7,019 nucleotides of DNA from an uncultured Microbacteriaceae bacterium (GCA_946481135.1 CAMLMQ010000157.1:1-7019), one strand, 5' to 3'. Numbered from the stretch's first letter, positions 1 through 6,207 are shown. Program-made: numbers and translations. Notes: a model not told the origin generated them from the letters alone.

Positions 1-264
1 TACATGATGGCCGCGGGCTGCAACGTCGGGATCACCGCCGAGCTCTACCTCGCGGCCGGCGGCTTCCCGCGCACGAAGATCGAAGACCTGCACGAGGACC
101 GCGCCCTCGTCAACGCCGTACGTCGCCTCACCCGCGACTACGCGCGCCGGTCGGATGTCGTCGTGTTCGGCTCGTCGCGCCGGGTGCGGGCGTGGGGCCT
201 GCGCAACACCCTCCTCTGGTACAAGGACCACGCCTACCGTCCCGAGGTCGTGGACATCCGATGA
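1..264 (+). CDS. Glycosyltransferase family 2, C-terminal fragment
   Basis: Only the last 87 codons are present and the frame is open to the left edge, so the start lies outside the window. The fragment reads GCNVGIT, then AAGGFP, then EDLHEDRAL. This is the layout of the acceptor-side half of a GT-A fold family-2 glycosyltransferase: a conserved small-residue strand, the GGF turn, then an acidic ED motif that normally holds the catalytic base. From family knowledge, such enzymes move a sugar from a nucleotide-sugar donor to a lipid, polyketide or polysaccharide acceptor. Donor and acceptor cannot be read here. No transmembrane segment is visible in this part, and the tail is Arg/Tyr-rich and soluble. 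The stop overlaps the next start as ATGA (261-264), so it is translationally coupled to the P450. It may glycosylate the product of the downstream acyl-ligase/reductase pair, but that is inference. Confidence 0.75.
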   Translation, partial: YMMAAGCNVGITAELYLAAGGFPRTKIEDLHEDRALVNAVRRLTRDYARRSDVVVFGSSRRVRAWGLRNTLLWYKDHAYRPEVVDIR

Positions 265-1409
265 CGATCCAGGCGGCGCGCCGTGCGGAGGAGCGGCTCA
301 TGCGGGCCGCGCATCCGGTCGCCTACCCGCTGCTGTCGGCGATCCCGGGGGCGGTGCGCCGCATCCCGGGGCTCGGGGTCGTGGTGAAGGATGCCGCGCT
401 GCTGCGGCAGACCCTGCTCGACACCGAGGGGTTCACGAAGAACGGGCCCGGCGCGCCGAGCGACCTGTGGACGCCCGTGCTCGGCCCGAGCGTGTTGCTC
501 AACATGGAGGGCGAGGCGCACGGGGCGCTGCGCCGCCGTCTGGGTCCGCTGTTCGCCCCGGCATACGTCGACGCGCTCGTCGCCGAGAGCCTCGGGGAGG
601 CGACCCGCGAGCTGTCGGAGGCGCTCGGGCGTGGGGAGCGGGTCGACCTCGTCGCGCATGCGCGCCGCTCGGCGTCGGCCGTGATCGCGCGGCTCGTCGG
701 ACTGGACGCGGGGGTCATCGACGACGGGCTGTTCCGCCGGGTGTCCCAGATCACGGGCTTCGTGACCCTCGCCCGCCCCCGGCTGACGCCGCGCCAACTC
801 GCCGTCGCGCGGGCCACGCTCGCCGAGCTAGGGGAACACGCCGCGCGGGCGTATGCGGGCGACGAGTCGACGGTGCCCGGACGGATGCGCGCGCTCGGCC
901 TCGACGAACGCGAGGCGCTCGGCGCGGTCGGGGCTTTCGTGCTCACCGGCACCGAGACGATCGTGTCGTATGTGCCGAGGCTCGCCGCCATCCTCATCGA
1001 CTCGGGGTGGCTGCCGCGGCTCGCCGGCGCGCCCGACCTCGTCGAATCGGCGATCGCGGAGGGGCTGCGCGTGACGACGCCGTCGCCCATGATGCTGCGG
1101 TCGGTCGTCGAGGCCCGGTCGATCGGCGGGGTCGCGGTGCGGCCCGGCGACCGCGTGCTGCTCGGCACCTACTGGGCGAACCGCGCGCTCGGCGACTTCG
1201 ACCCGGTCGGCAACCCGGCGACGCAGCTCAAGCAGCTCTGGTTCGGCGCGGGGGCGCACTTCTGCCTCGGGGCGCCGCTCGCGATGGCGCAGATCCGGCT
1301 CGCCGTCGGAGCGCTGCTCGAGCACCCGACGCTGCGGGTCGCCGCCCGGAAGCCGGCGCGCGGCGTGCTCATCCCGTCGTATGCGCGGCTCGACCTGGAG
1401 GTCGCGTGA
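261..1409 (+). CDS. Cytochrome P450
   Basis: This is a 382-residue soluble bacterial P450, slightly shorter than the usual 400 or so. The ATG at 261 is chosen because it forms an ATGA overlap with the glycosyltransferase stop; an in-frame ATG at 192 would overlap that gene by 73 bases. Visible motifs: C-helix His87 and Arg91, expected near the haem propionates; I-helix LTGTET (228-233), with the acid-alcohol pair Glu232/Thr233 used in oxygen activation; K-helix ExxR at Glu267-Arg270; haem loop FGAGAHFCLG (328-337), with Cys335 as the thiolate ligand. Two oddities: the usual Ala before Gly in the I-helix is Thr229, and the meander lacks the common FxPxRF motif, reading FDPVGNPATQ instead. No ferredoxin or reductase partner is encoded nearby, so electrons must come from elsewhere. 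Its place in a coupled operon with an acyl ligase suggests hydroxylation of a lipid-like intermediate, though the substrate is unknown. Confidence 0.93.
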   Translation: MTIQAARRAEERLMRAAHPVAYPLLSAIPGAVRRIPGLGVVVKDAALLRQTLLDTEGFTKNGPGAPSDLWTPVLGPSVLLNMEGEAHGALRRRLGPLFAPAYVDALVAESLGEATRELSEALGRGERVDLVAHARRSASAVIARLVGLDAGVIDDGLFRRVSQITGFVTLARPRLTPRQLAVARATLAELGEHAARAYAGDESTVPGRMRALGLDEREALGAVGAFVLTGTETIVSYVPRLAAILIDSGWLPRLAGAPDLVESAIAEGLRVTTPSPMMLRSVVEARSIGGVAVRPGDRVLLGTYWANRALGDFDPVGNPATQLKQLWFGAGAHFCLGAPLAMAQIRLAVGALLEHPTLRVAARKPARGVLIPSYARLDLEVA

Positions 1410-3022
1410 CCGACGACCTCGTCGAGGCGGTGCTCGCCGCCTGCGACCGATGGGGCGAGAGAAGCGGGTTGAGTAGCGCGCCGCGTCGCGGCTCGCGTAT
1501 CGAAACCCTCACCTACGCGGAGCTCGGGCGGCGCATCCGGGCGACGTCGGCAGGGCTGCGGCGGCTCGGCATGACCCCCGGCGACCGCGTGCTCTTCTCG
1601 GTGCGACCGGGGCCGGATGCCGTCATCCTCGCGCTCGGCATCGTGCACGCCGGCGGCACGGTCGTGTTCGCCGACCCGGGGGCGGGGGAGGCGCTGTTCC
1701 GGGCGCGGGCCGCGCTCGCCGCGCCGCGCTGGGTCGCCGCCGAGGCGCTGCTCTACCTCGCGTCGACGCCGCTGCTGCGCCCGTTCGCCCGCCGTCGCGG
1801 ACTCGACCTCCCCGACTACGCCCGCCTCGTGCCCGGTGCCCGCCACCTGTTCGCCGGCCGTCGCCTCCCCGGCGTCCCCCGCGCCGCGGTCTCGGTCGCG
1901 TCTCTCTCGTCGCCCGACACCTCATCCATCCGCGACTATTCGCGCGGATCGAGCGGGCATCCCGACGAAGAGTCGCGGATGAACGGAGGGACACCCGCGG
2001 CGGGGGAGGGGGAGGCGCTCGTCGTGTTCACGTCGGGCACCACGGAGGCGCCGCGGGCGGTCGTGCACACGCGGGCGAGTCTCGCGGCGTCGCTCGGCGG
2101 TATCGCCGCGGCGGCGCTCCGCCCGGGGCAGCGGGTGCTCACCGACCAGCTGATGGTCGGCATCCCGGCTCTGCTCGTGGGCGCCACCTGGACGATGCCG
2201 CCCCCCGGTCTCGACCCGGGCGCGCGGCCGGAGGCGTACGTGCCGCTCCTCGTCGACGCCGACGTGCTGTTCGCGGCGCCCGCGGCGATGGATGCCCTCC
2301 TCCGCCTGCTCGGCGACGGCCCGGCGCCGCGGCTGGAGACGATCATCCTCGGCGGAGCCCCTGTGCTGCCGCCGCTGCTCGCGCGCGTCCAGGCGACGTT
2401 CCCCGAGGCCGACATCCGCGCCGTCTACGGGATGACCGAACTGCTGCCCGTCGCGATCGCCGACGGCGCCGAGAAGCTCGCGCGGGACCCGGCTGCTCGC
2501 GATCGGGCCGGCGGCGACTGGGTGGGCCGGCTCGTGCCCGGGGTCACCGCGCGGCTCGACGACGGCGAGCTCGTGCTCGCCGGACCCGGGATGGCGCAGT
2601 ACCTCGGCGAGCCGCCCGCGACCGAGGTGCGTACGGGCGACCTCGCCCGCCTCGACGGCGACGAGGTGACGCTGCTCGGGCGGCGGAAGGACATGTTCAT
2701 CCGCGGCACCCAGAACGTCTACCCCGGCCTCTACGAGCCCCTGATCGCGAGCCTCCCCGGCGTGCGCGAGGCCGTCATGACGGGCGTGCCGGATGCGATC
2801 GGGGACGACCGCATCCTCGTGCTCGTCGTGCCCGACGACCCGCCCGCCCAGCCCGACGCCGACCACCCGGTCGCCCGTGCCGTCGCCCGCGCCCTGCCGG
2901 GGCTGATCGACGCGGGCGTGCTGCCCGACCGCGTCGTGGCGGTGCCCGACCTGCCGCGGTCGGGGCGCAGCCGCAAGATCGACCGGGCCGCGGTCGCCGT
3001 GCTCGCCGAGGAGCTGCCGTGA
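1406..3022 (+). CDS. AMP-forming acyl ligase, OleC-like (possible beta-lactone synthetase)
   Basis: This 538-residue protein belongs to the acyl-adenylate (ANL) superfamily. The GTG at 1406 overlaps the P450 stop as GTGA, with GGAGG four bases upstream. Core motifs: phosphate loop FTSGTTEAPRAV (208-219), YGMTE (341-345), TGDLARLD (410-417), hinge region GRRKDMFIRGTQNVYPG (425-441), and the C-terminal catalytic lysine, probably Lys524 in RSRKID. ADPGAG (89-94), the leucine-rich stretch after it, and YGMTELLPVA followed by VGRLVPGV resemble OleC, which activates a beta-hydroxy acid with ATP and closes a beta-lactone. The OleD-like gene next door supports this; a plain fatty acyl-CoA ligase is the alternative. 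Oddities: the phosphate loop has Glu214 and Arg217 where Gly and Lys are usual. Residues 20-35 are encoded by half of a palindromic repeat, and residues 174-192 by another palindrome. Both lie in likely surface regions outside the motifs, so the enzyme may still be active. Confidence 0.85.
   Translation: MTDDLVEAVLAACDRWGERSGLSSAPRRGSRIETLTYAELGRRIRATSAGLRRLGMTPGDRVLFSVRPGPDAVILALGIVHAGGTVVFADPGAGEALFRARAALAAPRWVAAEALLYLASTPLLRPFARRRGLDLPDYARLVPGARHLFAGRRLPGVPRAAVSVASLSSPDTSSIRDYSRGSSGHPDEESRMNGGTPAAGEGEALVVFTSGTTEAPRAVVHTRASLAASLGGIAAAALRPGQRVLTDQLMVGIPALLVGATWTMPPPGLDPGARPEAYVPLLVDADVLFAAPAAMDALLRLLGDGPAPRLETIILGGAPVLPPLLARVQATFPEADIRAVYGMTELLPVAIADGAEKLARDPAARDRAGGDWVGRLVPGVTARLDDGELVLAGPGMAQYLGEPPATEVRTGDLARLDGDEVTLLGRRKDMFIRGTQNVYPGLYEPLIASLPGVREAVMTGVPDAIGDDRILVLVVPDDPPAQPDADHPVARAVARALPGLIDAGVLPDRVVAVPDLPRSGRSRKIDRAAVAVLAEELP
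1464..1508 (+). repeat. Half of a palindromic repeat element, in frame inside the acyl ligase gene
   Basis: The 21 bases at 1464-1484 match 6103-6123 exactly, and the 15 bases at 1494-1508 match 6129-6143 exactly, with a short variable spacer between (9 bases here, 5 there). This is the left arm of the full inverted repeat found between ktrB and the second P450; the mirrored right arm is absent here. In the gene's frame it encodes the SGLSSAPRRGSRIE stretch, avoiding the TGA and TAG that the GGTTGAGTAG core carries in the other two frames. It probably arose by insertion, with later loss or non-acquisition of the other half. Confidence 0.8.
1927..1981 (+). repeat. 55-base imperfect palindrome inside the acyl ligase gene
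   Basis: The 11-base arms CATCCGCGACT (1927-1937) and AGTCGCGGATG (1971-1981) are exact reverse complements. Inward, TTCG faces CGAA, and GGAT (1946-1949) faces ATCC (1959-1962), so the whole unit folds as one long imperfect hairpin. It is read in frame as a Ser/Arg/Asp/Glu-rich linker (residues 174-192) just before the phosphate loop of the acyl ligase. The segment has no hydrophobic core residues and looks unlike its Ala/Leu/Val-rich surroundings, consistent with inserted repeat DNA. No second copy is present in the window, so membership of a repeat family is inferred. Confidence 0.6.
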
Positions 3023-3933
3023 GGATCGCCGTCACCGGAGCATCCGGATTCATCGGGGGAGCCGTCGCCACCGCCCTCGCCGACGCGCACCACGAGGTCG
3101 TCGGCTTCGGTCGTCGACCGCACGGGTGGTCGCATCCGGGGGCGCGCTACCGGGTGTGGGATCTCGACACGGGTCCCGTGAAGGGTGACCGCGACTTCGA
3201 GGCGGTCGTGCACTGCGCGGCGCTCGCCGACGACTGGGCGCCGCTGCCGCTCGCGCTGCGGGCGAACCGCGACGGCACCCGCACGGTCGTGCGCAGCTTC
3301 CCGGGCGCGCGCATCGTGCACCTGTCGACCTCGAGCGTGTACGACGCGTTCGTGCCCAACGTCGAGGTGCACGAGTCGGCGTTCCCGGTGCGGCGGTTCC
3401 TGTCGGCGTACTCGGAGTCGAAGACGCTCGCGGAGTTCGAACTCGCGGGAACGGATGCCATCATCCTCCGCCCGCACGCCGTCTACGGTCCGGGCGACAC
3501 GACGCTGCTGCCGAGGCTGCTCGCGGCGGTGCGACGCGGACGGGTGGTGCTGCCGGAGGGCGCGGAGGTGCGGCACTCGCTCACCCACGTCGACACCCTC
3601 GTGGATGCCGTGGTGCGCGCGCTCGACCGGCGCGTCCCGCGCGGCACGTTCAACGTCGCCGACGCCGAGCCGGTCGTGCTCGCCGATGTGCTGCGGGAGT
3701 TCTTCGCCCGCCGTGGCGTGCGAGCGAGGATCGTGTCGATCCCGTACCGCTCGGCGTTCGCCCTCGCCGCCTCCCTCGAAGCCTCGGCCCGACTGCGCCG
3801 TCGACGCCCCGCCCTCACCCGCTACGCCGTGAGCCAGGTCGGGATGGAACGCACCCTCGACCTCACGGCCGCCCGCGGCATCCTCGGTCTCATCCCCCGC
3901 GCGACATCGCTGGAGGGTGCCGAGCACTGGTGA
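3019..3933 (+). CDS. NAD(P)-dependent epimerase/dehydratase family reductase, OleD-like
   Basis: This 304-residue extended short-chain dehydrogenase/reductase starts with GTG at 3019, overlapping the ligase stop as GTGA and preceded by GAGGAG with a five-base spacer. The N-terminal Rossmann fold shows the nucleotide-binding TGASGFIGG (Gly7, Gly10, Gly13). The active site has STSSVYD (103-109) supplying the catalytic Ser, and YSESK (131-135) supplying the Tyr/Lys pair. RPHAVYGPGD (151-160) followed by LLPRLL is the substrate-domain signature shared with 3-beta-hydroxysteroid dehydrogenase-like enzymes, including OleD. OleD reduces a 2-alkyl-3-ketoacid to the beta-hydroxy acid that OleC then cyclises, so the two neighbours would catalyse consecutive steps. 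A nucleotide-sugar epimerase serving the upstream glycosyltransferase is the main alternative. The C-terminal part (about 240-275) is Arg-rich, and this is the last gene of the operon. Confidence 0.85.
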   Translation: MRIAVTGASGFIGGAVATALADAHHEVVGFGRRPHGWSHPGARYRVWDLDTGPVKGDRDFEAVVHCAALADDWAPLPLALRANRDGTRTVVRSFPGARIVHLSTSSVYDAFVPNVEVHESAFPVRRFLSAYSESKTLAEFELAGTDAIILRPHAVYGPGDTTLLPRLLAAVRRGRVVLPEGAEVRHSLTHVDTLVDAVVRALDRRVPRGTFNVADAEPVVLADVLREFFARRGVRARIVSIPYRSAFALAASLEASARLRRRRPALTRYAVSQVGMERTLDLTAARGILGLIPRATSLEGAEHW

Positions 3934-3939
3934 CCGGGC

Positions 3940-4026
3940 CCGGTGGTCGAGTAGCCCGCGCCGCGGGCGTGTCGAGACCCCCGCCGCGTCTCGACACGCG
4001 CCCTGCGGGCGCTACTCGACGACCGG
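3940..4026. repeat. Inverted-repeat element between convergent genes, possible bidirectional terminator
   Basis: The outer arms at 3940-3955 and 4011-4026 pair at 15 of 16 positions around a GTCGAGTAGC core. Inner arms GCGTGTCGAGAC (3967-3978) and GTCTCGACACGC (3988-3999) are exact complements around a 9-base loop. The middle segments are also partly complementary through CGCGGGC-type runs, so nearly the whole 87 bases fold back on themselves. The element fills the gap between the reductase stop (3933) and the ktrA stop (4033), where a shared terminator would be expected. There is no T-tract on either side, so it is not a textbook intrinsic terminator. It has the same two-core architecture as the element at 6099-6207, with matching base changes. 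Confidence 0.8.
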
Positions 4027-4032
4027 TCGTGG

Positions 4033-4722
4033 CTATCGCAGCTGGCTGAACGCCTCCGCCTTGCGGGTGGGGCCGGTGACGAGGATGACGTCGTCGGCGG
4101 AGAGCACCGTCTCGGCCGTCGCGTAGTTCCACCGCTCGCCGGGGTGCTTCACCGCGGTGACCGTCACGCCGTGGTCCGACCGGATGCGCAGCTCCCCGAG
4201 CGGCACGCCCACGAACCGCGCGCCCGGCTTGGTCTTCACGAGCGCGAAGTCGTCGCCGATCTCGAGGTAGTCCTGCATGGCGCCGCGCACGAGGTGGGCG
4301 ACGCGCTTGCCCATCTCCTTCTCGGGATAGATCACGTGCTGCACGCCGAGCTGTTCGAGGATGCGGCCGTGCGCGTCGTTGACCGCCTTCGCCCACAGGT
4401 GCTGCGGACGGAACGACAGCAGCAGCGACGTCGTGAGGATGCTCGACTGCACGTCGCTGCCGATCGCGACGACGATGCGGTCGAACTCGGGCACGGAGAG
4501 CTGGCGCAGCACGTCCTCCTTCGTGGAGTCGGCCTGGACGACGTGGCTGAGCTGCCCGTTGAGGCTCTGCACGATGTCTTCGTTCGCGTCGATGCCGAGC
4601 ACCTCGGTGCCGCTCGCCATGAGTTCGAGGGCGAGGGCGCGGCCGAAACGGCCGAGTCCGATGACGGCGACCGAGTTGGCGGCGGCGATGCGTCCGAGGT
4701 CGCCGCGGGGGGTTCTAGCCAA
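4033..4722 (-). CDS. ktrA: KtrA, cytosolic RCK subunit of the Ktr potassium uptake system
   Basis: This 229-residue soluble regulator has one RCK_N and one RCK_C domain, the usual size for KtrA rather than the double-length TrkA. The Rossmann-type RCK_N carries VIGLGRFG (20-27), with the three glycines of the nucleotide-binding loop. Asp45 at the end of the second strand (VLGIDAN) should contact the ribose, and QADSTKED (63-70) and VAIGSD follow. YPEKEMG (132-138) leads to the linker helix, and the RCK_C fold covers about 155-220. KtrA forms an octameric ring under the KtrB dimer and gates it through ATP/ADP binding. Some RCK_C domains also bind cyclic di-AMP, but that cannot be judged here. 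The start is TTG, inside the last codons of ktrB. A residual N-terminal extension (MARTPRGDLGRIAAAN) precedes the fold. The stop faces the reductase stop across a repeat element. Confidence 0.93.
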   Translation of the reverse strand: MARTPRGDLGRIAAANSVAVIGLGRFGRALALELMASGTEVLGIDANEDIVQSLNGQLSHVVQADSTKEDVLRQLSVPEFDRIVVAIGSDVQSSILTTSLLLSFRPQHLWAKAVNDAHGRILEQLGVQHVIYPEKEMGKRVAHLVRGAMQDYLEIGDDFALVKTKPGARFVGVPLGELRIRSDHGVTVTAVKHPGERWNYATAETVLSADDVILVTGPTRKAEAFSQLR

Positions 4723-6079
4723 TGATGGGCCTCTCTTTCGGCAGTTGGTAGAGGATCGACCGCGGGCGCAGGGCGAGCGCGGTCGCGAAGGTGATCGGGC
4801 CGAGACGCCCGAGGAACATGAGCAGCACGAGGATGAGCTGCGCCGGAACCGGCAGGGATGCCGTGATGCCGGTCGACAGTCCGACGGTGCCGAACGCGGA
4901 GATCGTTTCGAACAGCACGCGGTCGAGGTCGAGTCCGCTCAGCAGCATGATCGCGATGGTGCTGACGATCACGAGGGCGACGGACGCGAGCACGACCGCG
5001 ATCGCCTGCCGGTGAACCGCCCGCGAGAGACGCTTGCCGAAGATGTTGACGACCCCGTCGCCGCGCACCTCGGCGAGCAGGATGAACAGCAGCACGCCGA
5101 AGGTCGTCACCTTGATGCCCCCGGCGGTGCCGGCGGGGCCGCCGCCGATGAACATGAGCACGTCCATCCCGAGCAGTGTCGCGCCGTCGAGCTGGCTGAC
5201 GTCGACGCTGTTGAAGCCGGCGGTGCGGGTCTGCACGGCCTGGAAGAAGCCCGCGAGGATGCGCTCGTGCCAGGCGAGGTCGCCGAGCGTCCCCCGGTTG
5301 TCCCACTCGAGCGCGGTGATGAACACCGTGCCGAGCACGAGCAGCACGGGAGTGATGACGAGCACGAGTCGGGTGTTCATGCTCCACAGCAGCGGGCGGC
5401 GGAACCGCTTGCGCAGCTCGAGGATCACGGGGAAGCCGAGGCCGCCGAGGATGATCGACGCGCACACCGTCAGACTGATCACGGGGTCGGAGACGAAGCC
5501 CATCATCGAGTCGCTGAACAGGGCGAAGCCGGCGTTGTTGAACGACGAGACGCCGTGGAACACGCCGAGCCAGATCGCCTCGCCCGGGGCGTATCCGTAC
5601 CCGAACCCGAAGCGCAGCGCGAGGATGGTCGCGATCACCGCCTCGATCGTGAGCGACACCCGCACGACACCGAGCACGAGACCGCGCACCTCGTCGAGGC
5701 CCATCGCCTTCGTCTCGGTCGCGGTGTTCAGGCGTGACCGGAACGACATCCGGCGCACCACGACGAGACCCACGAAGGTCGCGAACGTCATCACGCCGAG
5801 TCCGCCGAGCTGGATGAGCACGAGGATGACGACCTGGCCGAACGGCGACCAATAGGTGGGAGTGTCGACGATGACGTGGCCCGTCACGGCGACCGCGGAT
5901 ACCGCGGTGAAGAGGGCTTCGACGATCGTCGCGCCGCCCGGCCCCGCCTTCGCGATCGGGAGCGCGAGGAGCCCCGTACCGGCGAGGACGGTGGCGGCGA
6001 ACGCCCCGAAGATCACCTGTGCGGGATGGAGGCGCCGACCGGCGCGGGCACGGGCCGCGAGGCGGCCTCTGAGAAGCAC
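4715..6079 (-). CDS. ktrB: KtrB, membrane subunit of the Ktr/Trk potassium uptake system
   Basis: This 454-residue integral membrane protein belongs to the TrkH/KtrB/HKT superfamily: four fused membrane-pore-membrane repeats forming a K+ pathway. Pore loops are visible at TAVSAVAVTG (58-67), GVSSFNNAGF (176-185), AVQTRTAGFN (281-290) and AFGTVGLSTG (395-404), each ending in the filter glycine. The third repeat holds the flexible gating loop FIGGGPAGTAGGIK (310-323), followed by TT, the intramembrane gate in KtrB. RLGPIT (425-430) near the end is also conserved. The Arg-rich N-terminus (residues 1-17) should be cytosolic. The GTG at 6079 is chosen because it retains this basic tail; the upstream AGG (minus strand, about 8 bases away) is a weak ribosome site. 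In the first filter, the residue after TG is His68, where Leu or Ile is more usual. It is followed by ktrA with an 8-base overlap. Confidence 0.93.
   Translation of the reverse strand: MLLRGRLAARARAGRRLHPAQVIFGAFAATVLAGTGLLALPIAKAGPGGATIVEALFTAVSAVAVTGHVIVDTPTYWSPFGQVVILVLIQLGGLGVMTFATFVGLVVVRRMSFRSRLNTATETKAMGLDEVRGLVLGVVRVSLTIEAVIATILALRFGFGYGYAPGEAIWLGVFHGVSSFNNAGFALFSDSMMGFVSDPVISLTVCASIILGGLGFPVILELRKRFRRPLLWSMNTRLVLVITPVLLVLGTVFITALEWDNRGTLGDLAWHERILAGFFQAVQTRTAGFNSVDVSQLDGATLLGMDVLMFIGGGPAGTAGGIKVTTFGVLLFILLAEVRGDGVVNIFGKRLSRAVHRQAIAVVLASVALVIVSTIAIMLLSGLDLDRVLFETISAFGTVGLSTGITASLPVPAQLILVLLMFLGRLGPITFATALALRPRSILYQLPKERPIIG
4720..4736 (-). promoter_or_regulatory. Ribosome binding site and TTG start of ktrA inside ktrB
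   Basis: On the minus strand AGAGAGG (4736-4730) stands seven bases before TTG (4722-4720). This good Shine-Dalgarno spacing supports TTG as the start, giving an 8-base overlap with ktrB (4715-4722). No ATG or GTG start gives comparable spacing at this junction. The arrangement implies translational coupling of the two subunits. Confidence 0.6.
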
Positions 6080-6098
6080 TGGAGAAACCTACTCCGCT

Positions 6099-6207
6099 CC
6101 CCGCGGGTTGAGTAGCGCGCCGCAGGCACGCGTATCGAAACCCCCCTTCGCCGTCCCGGGTTTCGATACGCGTCGCCCTGCGGGGCGGCGCTACTCAACC
6201 CGCGGGG
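6099..6207. repeat. 109-base near-perfect inverted-repeat element between P450 and ktrB
   Basis: The outer arms at 6099-6118 and 6188-6207 are exact reverse complements over 20 bases, with core GGGTTGAGTAGCGC. Inner arms ACGCGTATCGAAACCC (6128-6143) and its exact complement (6158-6173) enclose a 14-base loop. The intervening segments pair with small bulges around GCCGCAGG / CCTGCGG. The element lies between the second P450 and ktrB, both read leftward. It covers the P450 stop codon and leaves only about 20 bases before the ktrB start, so as RNA it could end or attenuate P450 transcription. I saw no convincing -35/-10 promoter for ktrB in the gap. The arm sequence recurs as a half element at 1464-1508. 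Confidence 0.88.

Noticed and set aside
192..260. Earlier ATG (192) for the first P450.
   Set aside because: It would overlap the glycosyltransferase by 73 bases and add a Pro/Arg-rich tail unlike a P450 N-terminus. The ATGA junction at 261 fits the operon's pattern.
155..1405. Upstream extension of the acyl ligase reading frame to position 155.
   Set aside because: The extension runs through the P450 gene in another frame and encodes an Arg/Ala/Gly-rich string. The GTG at 1406 with GGAGG upstream is the sensible start.
2731..3927. A 398-codon open frame on the minus strand opposite the reductase and ligase end.
   Set aside because: It is antisense to two genes with clear catalytic motifs. 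Its product is an Arg/Gly/His-rich string with no recognisable fold, typical of a GC-rich shadow frame.
3940..4026. CRISPR repeat or insertion-sequence terminal repeats.
   Set aside because: There is no regular direct-repeat/spacer array and no transposase frame between or beside the arms. The structure is a single nested palindrome.
4361..5737. A 458-codon open frame on the plus strand opposite ktrA and ktrB.
   Set aside because: It is antisense to genes with unmistakable RCK and pore-loop motifs. The product is low-complexity (Glu/Arg/Asp/His) and has no domain signature.
4332..5852. A 506-codon minus-strand open frame overlapping ktrB and ktrA.
   Set aside because: It is a frame-shifted shadow of the same strand. 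Its product is Arg/Ala/Pro-rich, whereas the ktrB and ktrA frames carry all the conserved motifs.
6080..6100. Promoter for ktrBA in the short stretch between the repeat and the GTG start.
   Set aside because: I could not find a -35/-10 pair with acceptable spacing. TAGGTT near the start is too close to be a credible -10 box without more support.
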